28,645 nucleotides of DNA from JANYCG01 sp031428695 (GTDB lineage: Bacteria > Pseudomonadota > Gammaproteobacteria > Burkholderiales > Burkholderiaceae_C): contig JANOYE010000309.1 in NCBI GenBank assembly GCA_031428695.1, positions 1 through 28,645 of the forward strand. Direction: 5' to 3'. This document shows, piece by piece, positions 22,721 through 28,645 of this stretch; within the stretch, counting starts at the first letter, position 1; each line of letters begins with the position of its first letter. The position numbers and the translations under genes were made by a program. The notes below the pieces were generated by a model. It worked only from the letters and a program-made list of their open reading frames with translations. It searched no databases and had not been told where the DNA came from.

Positions 22721-23176
22721 TCAGCCTTGCGCTTCTTCTTCACCCGCAGGCCAATCGCGGATGTAGGCCTTGAGCATCTTGTTCTCGAAGTTCTGGCTGT
22801 CCACCACGGCCTTTGCCACGTCGTAAAAACTCACCACACCCATCAACATGCGTTTGTCCAGCACCGGCATGTACCGCGCGTGGCGCTCCAGCATCATGCG
22901 GCGCACTTCGTCCAGCTCGGTTTCCATGGTGCACGTCAAGGGGCCGTTGTCCATGGCGCGGTAGACCGTGGTGGCGCCCACCGAGCCGTCGTTTTTGACG
23001 ATGCTCTGGATCACCTCGCGAAACGTGAGCATGCCGACCACTTTGCCATTCGCCATCACCACCAGGGAGCCGATGTCGTTGTCGGCCATGACCTTGATGG
23101 CGTCGGCCAGGCTGTCTTCCGGAGTTGCCGTGAAAAGGGTGCTGCCCTTGACGCGCAAAATGTCGCTGACTTTCAT
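22721..23176 (-). CDS. CBS domain protein
   Basis: A 151-residue protein made of two CBS motifs: residues about 8-62 (ATPEDSLADAIKVMADNDIG, then VVGMLTFREVI) and about 78-135 (MLERHARYMPVLDKRMLMGV, then SFYDVAKAVV). Such stand-alone pairs bind adenine nucleotides and act as sensors. Its partner is not evident. GAGGAGA lies 6 bases before the ATG. Upstream gene of aroC in a likely short operon. Confidence 0.93.
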   Translation of the reverse strand: MKVSDILRVKGSTLFTATPEDSLADAIKVMADNDIGSLVVMANGKVVGMLTFREVIQSIVKNDGSVGATTVYRAMDNGPLTCTMETELDEVRRMMLERHARYMPVLDKRMLMGVVSFYDVAKAVVDSQNFENKMLKAYIRDWPAGEEEAQG

Positions 23177-23214
23177 GGTGTTCTCCTCAGTAGGCGCAAA
23201 CGGTGGTCATGGGG

Positions 23215-23241
23215 AATATAGCCCACAAATCTGAAACACAA
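23215..23241 (-). promoter_or_regulatory. Weak candidate promoter for the CBS-aroC genes
   Basis: On the minus strand TATATT (23220-23215) matches five of six -10 bases. TTGTGT (23241-23236) lies upstream with only 15 bases between, which is short. It lies in the divergent gap with metY. Confidence 0.25.
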
Positions 23242-23309
23242 TAGCCCATTCAACCCCGATCCACCCAGCGGGTCAAGCCCCTTGCTTTGTTGCACTTTCT
23301 GGAGATTCC

Positions 23310-24620
23310 ATGCCCGGTTACGCCGACCCCGGTTTTGACACCCTCGCGCTGCACGCCGGCGCGTCCCCTGACCCCACGACCGGCGCGCGCGCCGTGCCGA
23401 TCCACCTCACCACCTCGTTCGTCTTCGAATCCAGCGAACACGCGCAGTCTTTGTTCAACCTGGAACGCGCCGGGCACGTGTATTCGCGCATCAGCAACCC
23501 GACCAACGCGGTGCTGGAGCAACGTGTGGCGGCGCTCGAAGGCGGCATTGGCGCCATCGCCGTGGCCAGCGGCCAAGCCGCCCTGCATTTGAGCGTGGCC
23601 ACCCTGATGGGCGCGGGCTCGCACATCGTGGCCTCCACCGCGCTGTATGGCGGCTCGCAAAACCTGCTGCACTACACCCTGCGCCGGTTTGGCATCGACA
23701 CCACCTTTGTGAAACCCGGCGACATCGACGGCTGGCGCAATGCCGTTCTACCCAACACCAAACTTTTCTTCGGCGAAACCGTGGGCAACCCCGGCCTGGA
23801 CGTGTTGGACATTCCCACGGTCAGCGCCATCGCCCACGAAGCCGGTGTGCCCCTGCTGGTCGATTCCACCCTCACTTCGCCTTGGCTGATGAAACCCTTT
23901 GACCACGGCGCTGATTTGGTCTACCACTCCGCCACCAAGTTCTTGAGCGGGCATGGCACAGTCATTGGCGGGATCGTTGTCGATGCGGGCAGTTTCGATT
24001 GGGCGGGCGCGCATGCGAAGAGTGGCAAATTCGCTGAACTGGCTGAACCCTACGACGGCTTTCACAACATGGTGTTCACCGAAGAATCCACCGTAGGCGC
24101 CTTCCTGCTGCGCGCGCGCCGCGAAGGCCTGCGTGATTTTGGCGCGTGTATGAGCCCGCACACCGCGTGGCTGATTTTGCAGGGCGTGGAGACCTTGCCG
24201 CTGCGCATGGCGCAACACATGCGCAACACGCAAAAAGTGGTGGAGTTCCTGGCCAGCAACCCCTTTGTTTCGCGCGTCGGCCACCCGATGTTGCCAACGC
24301 ACCCCAGCCACGCGCTGGCGCAAAAACTGCTGCCGCGCGGGGCCGGCTCGGTCTTCAGTTTTGACCTCAAAGGCAACCGCGAGCAGGGCAAGAAGTTTGT
24401 CGAAACCCTGAAAATATTCAGCCACCTGGCCAATGTGGGTGACTGCCGAAGTTTGGTGATCCACCCGGCTTCCACGACGCACTTTCGCATGACCGACGAG
24501 GCCTTGGCTGCCGGCGGCATCACCCAAGGCACGATTAGGCTGTCGATTGGCCTGGAAGACGCCGACGACTTGATAGACGACTTGAAGCGCGCCCTCAAAG
24601 CGGCTGAGAAATTGGCCTGA
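23310..24620 (+). CDS. metY: O-acetylhomoserine sulfhydrylase / aminocarboxypropyltransferase
   Basis: A 436-residue PLP enzyme of the Cys/Met metabolism family. It makes homocysteine from O-acetylhomoserine and sulfide. The opening FDTLALHAG, YSRISNPTNAVLEQRVAALE and K210 in YHSATKFLSGHG (the PLP lysine) are typical, as is the length above 420, which separates MetY from MetB/MetC. TGGAG lies 6 bases before the ATG. No SAM riboswitch is seen in the 133-base gap upstream. An alpha/beta hydrolase gene follows after 14 bases. Confidence 0.94.
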   Translation: MPGYADPGFDTLALHAGASPDPTTGARAVPIHLTTSFVFESSEHAQSLFNLERAGHVYSRISNPTNAVLEQRVAALEGGIGAIAVASGQAALHLSVATLMGAGSHIVASTALYGGSQNLLHYTLRRFGIDTTFVKPGDIDGWRNAVLPNTKLFFGETVGNPGLDVLDIPTVSAIAHEAGVPLLVDSTLTSPWLMKPFDHGADLVYHSATKFLSGHGTVIGGIVVDAGSFDWAGAHAKSGKFAELAEPYDGFHNMVFTEESTVGAFLLRARREGLRDFGACMSPHTAWLILQGVETLPLRMAQHMRNTQKVVEFLASNPFVSRVGHPMLPTHPSHALAQKLLPRGAGSVFSFDLKGNREQGKKFVETLKIFSHLANVGDCRSLVIHPASTTHFRMTDEALAAGGITQGTIRLSIGLEDADDLIDDLKRALKAAEKLA

Positions 24621-24634
24621 ACGGGAGCATCGTC

Positions 24635-25456
24635 ATGGAACTCACCGTCAACGGCCACACCACCTACTGCTACACCGGCGGCAAGGCACCCGACGCCGCC
24701 AAACCCACCGTCGTCTTCGTCCATGGCGGCCTGCATGACCACAGCGTCTGGATTCTGCAAAGCCGCTACTTCGCCAACCACGGCTGGAACGTGCTCGCGC
24801 CCGACTTGCCGGGCCACTGCCGCAGCCAGGGCGCGCCGCCCGCGTCGGTGGAAGAAGCCGCAGATTTTGTGATCGGCCTGATCCGCGCTGCCGGGGGCGG
24901 CGCGGTGTCATTGGTTGGGCACAGCTTTGGCTCGTTGATCGCGCTGGAAGTCGCCGCCCGCGAGCCCGCCCTGGTGAACCAGTTGGTGCTGATCGGCGCG
25001 GCATTTCCCATGAAGGTGTCAGACGCGCTGCTCGAAGGCTCAATCAACAGCCCTGTCAAGGCGATGGAAATGGTCAACGTGTTTTCGCGCTCTACGCTGG
25101 CCGCGCCGCCCTCGGTGCTCGGGCCAGGCACCTGGGTCTATGGCGGTTCACTGGCGCTGGCCAAACGGGTGTTTGCAAGCAACACAAACGCCAACGTTTT
25201 TCATGCCAGTTTCAAAGCCTGCAACGACTATGCGGGAGGCGAGGCGGCCATGGCCAAGGTGGCCTGCCCGGTGTTGTTCATCCTGGGCGCAGTGGACCAA
25301 ATGACGCCGCCCAAAGCAGCGCAGGGCTTGGTCAAACTGGCGCAAAGCCGCGCGGCGGCAACGAAGATCGCCATGGTGAATTCTGGCCACCACCAAATGA
25401 GCGAAGCGCCGGAGGAAACCCTCGCGGCGCTTCGGGGGTTTTTGAATGGGCGCTAA
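24635..25456 (+). CDS. Alpha/beta hydrolase
   Basis: A 273-residue hydrolase with the full fold: VFVHGGLHDHSVW (27-39) forms the oxyanion region, S97 in GHSFGS is the nucleophile, D in LGAVDQMTPP and H in NSGHHQMSE complete the triad. The substrate is unknown. GGGAG precedes the ATG. It is close behind metY and probably co-transcribed, though this does not make it an acetyltransferase. Its TAA overlaps the TAG of the convergent YegP-like gene within the four bases CTAA. Confidence 0.9.
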   Translation: MELTVNGHTTYCYTGGKAPDAAKPTVVFVHGGLHDHSVWILQSRYFANHGWNVLAPDLPGHCRSQGAPPASVEEAADFVIGLIRAAGGGAVSLVGHSFGSLIALEVAAREPALVNQLVLIGAAFPMKVSDALLEGSINSPVKAMEMVNVFSRSTLAAPPSVLGPGTWVYGGSLALAKRVFASNTNANVFHASFKACNDYAGGEAAMAKVACPVLFILGAVDQMTPPKAAQGLVKLAQSRAAATKIAMVNSGHHQMSEAPEETLAALRGFLNGR

Positions 25457-25785
25457 GCCAAATCTTTAATCGTCGTCGTCGGCCCATTGGCCTGGCAAGA
25501 CTTGATGCCGTTGTCGCGTCCGGAGTCGTCTTTGTACATCTGGCTGGTGGCAATGACCTGGTTATTACCGGCCTTCAGGTTGAAGTAGGTGCGGCCGTCT
25601 TTGGCCGTTTCGCGGCTGTAACGCGCGTCGTCCGCGCTGTTTTTCTGCACCGAAGCGATGCCATTGCTGGCCGAAGCCTTGGCTTCGTACTGCTCGCTGC
25701 GCAAAATCACTTCCGCGTTGCCTGCCTTCAAAACGAAGGTGTACTGCCCTTTGTCGGTCTTGGTGAGTTCGTACCATCCAGCCAT
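25453..25785 (-). CDS. YegP-like protein with two DUF1508 repeats
   Basis: A 110-residue protein made of two similar halves: GWYELTKTDKGQYTFVLKAG onward, and RYSRETAKDGRTYFNLKAGN onward, each followed by a segment of the NGIxSVQKN/NGIKSCQAN kind. The start at 25785 (MAGWYE) has GGAG 7 bases upstream; the longer frame adds an unlikely hydrophobic leader. Function in this family is not established. Confidence 0.92.
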   Translation of the reverse strand: MAGWYELTKTDKGQYTFVLKAGNAEVILRSEQYEAKASASNGIASVQKNSADDARYSRETAKDGRTYFNLKAGNNQVIATSQMYKDDSGRDNGIKSCQANGPTTTIKDLA

Positions 25786-25891
25786 AGTTCTGCTCCAGAA
25801 AAGTGAGTTGAGGAATCCGCATAATAACGCCAGAGCAAACACAGTCAATGCCCAAAAATCACGGATTCACGCCTGATCTGCAACACCCGCC

Positions 25892-27193
25892 ATGTCCTTC
25901 ATTGCCACCCCGCCCCTGACGCCTGCCCGTGCGCAGGACATCGCGGCAAGTTTTGATTTGCGCGCCTTGCCAGCGGACTTTTACGCCAACCCCTACCCGG
26001 TGTACGACCTGCTGCGCCAGACCGAGCCCATCAAACACATGCCCGACGGCTCCTACTTCCTCACCCGCCACGCTGACCTGGTGGCCGTCTACCGCGACTC
26101 AGCCCATTTCAGCGCCGACAAAAAAGTGGAGTTCGGCGCCAAATACGGCACCACCTCCGCATTGTTCGAGCACCACACCACCAGCCTGGTTTTCAACGAC
26201 CCGCCCCTGCACAGCCGGGTGCGAAAACTCATCATGGGCGCCCTCACCCGCCGCGCCATTGACGCGATGGCGCCCGCACTTGCCACGCTGGTGGATTCGT
26301 TGCTCGACAAAATGGCAGCCCAAGGCGGCGGCGACTTGATCGAAGACTTCGCCTCGGCCATTCCCGTCGAAGTCATCGGCAACCTGCTGGGCGTGCCGCA
26401 GGCTGAGCGCGCGCCATTGCGTGCTTGGTCGCTGGCGATTTTGGGCGCGCTGGAACCCAAACTCACGCCCGCGCAAGAAGCCCTGGGCAACCAGGCCGTG
26501 ACCGATTTCACAGAGTACCTCAAAGGCCTGGTCGCGCAACGACGCAAGCACCCTGGCGACGCGCAACACGACGTGTTGACGCGGCTGATTCAAGGCGAAG
26601 GCAACACACAGTTGGGTGAAGCCGAGCTGCTGCAAAACTGCGTCTTCATCCTCAACGCCGGGCATGAAACCACCACCAACCTCATCGCCAATTCGCTGGT
26701 AGCTCTGTGCGAGCAGCCAGAGGTGAAAACCGAGTTGCTATTAAAACAGGAGCTTCTTGCGCACAACATTCGTGACTTGGAGGCCTATTTGACTCTTGCA
26801 GTCGATGAATTCCTGCGTTTTGAGTCGTCCAACCAATTGGGCAACCGCCGCGCTGTGGCAGACGTGATGTTGGCCGGCCAGTTTCTACCAGCAGGCTCGC
26901 TGGTAACGCTCGGCATCGGCGCCGCCAACCGCGACCCGGCTGTATTTGTCAACCCGAATCAGCTTGATTTAACGCGCGGCGACGAGGCCCAAGGCAAACC
27001 GCCGAACCGCCACCTCGCCTTCGGCCTAGGCATCCACCAATGCGCCGGACTCTCGCTTGCGCGCCTCGAAGGCCGCATCGCCATCGGGCGCTTCCTGCAA
27101 CGCTTCCCCAATTACCAACTCACCGCGCCCCCACAGCGCGGGATGCGGGCACGCTTTCGCGGGTTTTTGAGTGTGCCGTTTTCGGTGGGTTGA
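25892..27193 (+). CDS. Cytochrome P450, second copy
   Basis: A 433-residue soluble P450. C384 in FGLGIHQCAGLSLAR is the haem ligand, NAGHETTTN is the I-helix oxygen-activation motif and DEFLRFE contains ExxR. It belongs to a different group from the CYP199A-like protein: the substrate-region sequences are unlike, so the substrate is not assigned. Between residues about 280 and 302 (TELLLKQELLAHNIRDLEAY region) it is about ten residues longer than typical P450s just before DEFLRFE, and the DNA there matches a dispersed repeat. No redox partner gene is close. Confidence 0.93.
   Translation: MSFIATPPLTPARAQDIAASFDLRALPADFYANPYPVYDLLRQTEPIKHMPDGSYFLTRHADLVAVYRDSAHFSADKKVEFGAKYGTTSALFEHHTTSLVFNDPPLHSRVRKLIMGALTRRAIDAMAPALATLVDSLLDKMAAQGGGDLIEDFASAIPVEVIGNLLGVPQAERAPLRAWSLAILGALEPKLTPAQEALGNQAVTDFTEYLKGLVAQRRKHPGDAQHDVLTRLIQGEGNTQLGEAELLQNCVFILNAGHETTTNLIANSLVALCEQPEVKTELLLKQELLAHNIRDLEAYLTLAVDEFLRFESSNQLGNRRAVADVMLAGQFLPAGSLVTLGIGAANRDPAVFVNPNQLDLTRGDEAQGKPPNRHLAFGLGIHQCAGLSLARLEGRIAIGRFLQRFPNYQLTAPPQRGMRARFRGFLSVPFSVG
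26734..26793. repeat. Dispersed AT-rich repeat, copy inside the second P450 gene
   Basis: CGTGACTTGGAG (26771-26782) is identical to 9374-9385, and CGCACAACATTCG (26760-26772) matches gcvT 3098-3110 at 12 of 13 bases. The stretch is AT-rich against a GC-rich gene and adds residues between two conserved P450 segments without breaking the frame. Confidence 0.55.
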
Positions 27194-27226
27194 TTGTGAG
27201 TCGCAGTACCCCAGCAGCCCACGATT

Positions 27227-27631
27227 TCATTCCGTCTTGAGCAGCTTCGCGCCCTCCAGCCTTGCCGCAGTTTTGTCAAATGTCCATAGCGGCGTTTGTC
27301 CCGCTGCATGGGTCAGGGCCACATGAATGCAGTCCGCAAAATCAGCCTTATTTTGACGAAACAACTCCAGCGCCACTTCCAGCGATGCTTCAGATTCAAA
27401 CACCAGCTCCTTCGCGGCGAGCAGGCTGCACAGGGTAAAAATTATCTGGTCTTTGGGAAATTCAAAGTTCGAGCGCAATACCCATTCAAGCTCCAACAAG
27501 ACGGTGATGGGGATGAAGAGTGACTCGCCGCGCATCAATGCGGCACCCACCAACTGTTTGGCCAGGTAACCCTGGCGCGCGTCGTCCTGAATCAGGTAAC
27601 GAACCAAAACATTGGTGTCCAGCGCGGCCAC
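27227..27631 (-). CDS. vapC: PIN-domain toxin (VapC-like)
   Basis: A 134-residue PIN-domain RNase. The acidic metal site is visible: D5 in LDTNVLVRYL, E47 or E49 in LLELEWVL, D97/D100 in KADFADCIHVA, and D119 in WTFDK. Such toxins cut tRNA or rRNA when the antitoxin is lost. The start is GTG at 27631, 16 bases after the antitoxin stop. The frame is complete, unlike the toxin at the left end of the window. Confidence 0.92.
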   Translation of the reverse strand: MAALDTNVLVRYLIQDDARQGYLAKQLVGAALMRGESLFIPITVLLELEWVLRSNFEFPKDQIIFTLCSLLAAKELVFESEASLEVALELFRQNKADFADCIHVALTHAAGQTPLWTFDKTAARLEGAKLLKTE

Positions 27632-27647
27632 GTTCAGCGCGAAGGGA

Positions 27648-27869
27648 TTAGCGCCAGGGGTTCATGGCTTCAACAGAAACCCTCTTCCTCTTGGCGACTT
27701 TCAACATGCCCGCCAAATCTAAGATTGATTTGGTTTTGGCCCGGACAATTGCGGTGCCATCTGGCATGACACTCCACACCAGTTTGGCGCCTGCCTCTGC
27801 ATGCATAGCGTCGCGAACCGGCTGCGGCACTGTCGTCTGGCCTTTGATCGTGATGGTGGATTCGGACAT
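27648..27869 (-). CDS. vapB: AbrB/SpoVT-type antitoxin (VapB-like)
   Basis: A 73-residue protein with a swapped-hairpin AbrB DNA-binding domain: STITIKGQTTVPQPVRDAM at residues 4-22. The C-terminal tail would bind and block the PIN toxin encoded directly after it. AGGAGG lies 5 bases before the ATG. A near-palindrome upstream fits autorepression. Confidence 0.92.
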   Translation of the reverse strand: MSESTITIKGQTTVPQPVRDAMHAEAGAKLVWSVMPDGTAIVRAKTKSILDLAGMLKVAKRKRVSVEAMNPWR

Positions 27870-27878
27870 TCTGCCTCC

Positions 27879-27899
27879 TTACTAATTTTTTAATTGTAA
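27879..27899. promoter_or_regulatory. Near-palindrome upstream of vapB
   Basis: TTACTAATT and AATTGTAA surround a run of T with one unpaired base. It lies just before the Shine-Dalgarno of the antitoxin gene, where AbrB-type antitoxins commonly bind with their toxin. Confidence 0.4.
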
Positions 27900-27970
27900 T
27901 GCAGCTGCGAGAATTGCGAACTGGTTCCACCCACTGGGGCTGTGAGCCGTTTTCCATGGACTTATTCGTT

Positions 27971-28645
27971 CTACCAAGCCATCTCCAGCAGCTCCATCAA
28001 CTGCGCCGCACTGTTGATTGGCCGGGGGTTGGTGCGCACCCACAGGTTGTCTTTGGCGCCTTCGGCAATCTGCGCAAACTGATCGCGTTTCACGTTCAAC
28101 GCTGACAAGCGCGAGGGCAAACCCAGCGCGTCGATCAGGTGCGCCACGGCAGCGGCGGCGTCGCCGTCAGCACGGCCCATCACCTGTGCCACACGCGCTT
28201 GTTGCGCGCGGGTGGCGTCCAGGTTGTAACGCATCACGTGGGGCAACATCACGCACGAAGTGTGGCCGTGGCTCATGCCGGTCACGGCGCCGAGCGAGTG
28301 GCCCAGGCCGTGACTCGCGCCATAGGGCACACGCAAAATGCCCATGCCGGCCAGCCAGGCGCCTTGCAGGCACAGGAGGCGGGCGTCCAAATCATTCGGG
28401 TTCGCCTTCACGCGCGGCATGGCACTGGCCAGCAGCGAGAGCGCTTGCAACGCGGCGGCGTCGATCAAGGGTGAGGGCGCAATCGAGCAGAGGCCTTCCA
28501 CCGCATGGTCTACCGCGCGGATGCCGGTGGAGTGCCACAACCACTCGGGCGTGGGCAGCGTGGCGGCGGCATCCAGAATCACCGTGGCCGGGCCGATCTC
28601 GCGGCCCATGTAGCCGTCTTTCACCTTGCGCACGGTGTCCACGCA
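27971..28645 (-). CDS. Iron-containing alcohol dehydrogenase (maleylacetate reductase-like), C-terminal part
   Basis: The last ~225 residues of a group-III alcohol dehydrogenase; the frame is open to the window edge and the true start lies beyond it. The metal site is visible: D and H in GIRAVDHAVEG, then the histidines of GASHGLGHSLG and SHGHTS, followed by VMLPHVMRYN. Related enzymes include maleylacetate reductases of aromatic-ring degradation and lactaldehyde or butanol dehydrogenases. The sequence in the window cannot decide between them. Confidence 0.88.
   Translation of the reverse strand, partial: CVDTVRKVKDGYMGREIGPATVILDAAATLPTPEWLWHSTGIRAVDHAVEGLCSIAPSPLIDAAALQALSLLASAMPRVKANPNDLDARLLCLQGAWLAGMGILRVPYGASHGLGHSLGAVTGMSHGHTSCVMLPHVMRYNLDATRAQQARVAQVMGRADGDAAAAVAHLIDALGLPSRLSALNVKRDQFAQIAEGAKDNLWVRTNPRPINSAAQLMELLEMAW

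Noticed and set aside
23177..23309. Possible SAM or homocysteine riboswitch upstream of metY
   Set aside because: The 133-base gap shows none of the conserved elements of SAM-I, SAM-II or SAH riboswitches.

Overview
The window looks like a chromosomal segment from a high-GC betaproteobacterium, most likely Comamonadaceae (Polaromonas/Rhodoferax/Acidovorax-like). Three things suggest this: the family-typical GC-rich repeat with a CCCCC-TAA-GGGGG hairpin beside the gcv operon; the style of the LIV-type ABC and IclR genes; and AT-rich dispersed repeats that I associate with this family. No rRNA, tRNA, CRISPR, phage or intact insertion sequence was seen.

Layout. (1) 1-1810 is accessory and decayed. 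It holds an SDR-fold protein carrying the complete halohydrin dehalogenase fingerprint, an AT-rich gap, a ParE-type toxin gene broken by one stop codon with its antitoxin, and the 3' stub of a TRAP-transporter permease gene. (2) 1811-8045 holds a repeat, a tandem glycine riboswitch, gcvT-gcvH-gcvP, and a CYP199A-like cytochrome P450 placed 11 nt after gcvP as if it were a fourth gene of the operon. (3) 8070-9348, minus strand: the rescue factor ArfB overlapping an SDR. (4) 9452-16020, minus strand, is a probable seven-gene operon. It runs from a periplasmic binding protein through LivH-M-G-F to a two-domain HPPD-like protein and a TIM-barrel protein that together look like a split 3-dehydroshikimate dehydratase (QuiC). 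(5) 16227-20130, plus strand, is the divergent arm: IclR regulator, Gfo/Idh/MocA oxidoreductase, second TIM-barrel isomerase/dehydratase-like enzyme, acyl-CoA dehydrogenase. Between the arms lies a perfect 10-bp inverted repeat, close to the PcaR operator as I remember it, overlapping a promoter-like sequence. (6) 20312-23176, minus strand: CBS protein, aroC, and an HcaT-like MFS carrier, with a 25-bp perfect inverted repeat joining the end of aroC to the start of the carrier gene. (7) 23310-28645: metY, an alpha/beta hydrolase, a YegP-like protein, a second P450, a VapBC pair, and the C-terminal part of an iron-dependent alcohol dehydrogenase that runs off the edge.

How the parts fit (inference). 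Regions 4 and 5 read as one regulon for uptake of an aromatic or hydroaromatic acid such as quinate, shikimate or dehydroshikimate and its conversion to protocatechuate. The CYP199A-like enzyme would demethylate 4-methoxybenzoate-type acids to 4-hydroxybenzoate. The formaldehyde it releases would enter the folate C1 pool that the glycine cleavage system also feeds.

The strongest leads are the halohydrin dehalogenase fingerprint, the glycine-riboswitch/gcv/P450 operon, the divergent IclR regulon with a split QuiC, the aroC-MFS inverted repeat, and a chain of related AT-rich repeats of which three lie in frame inside genes.
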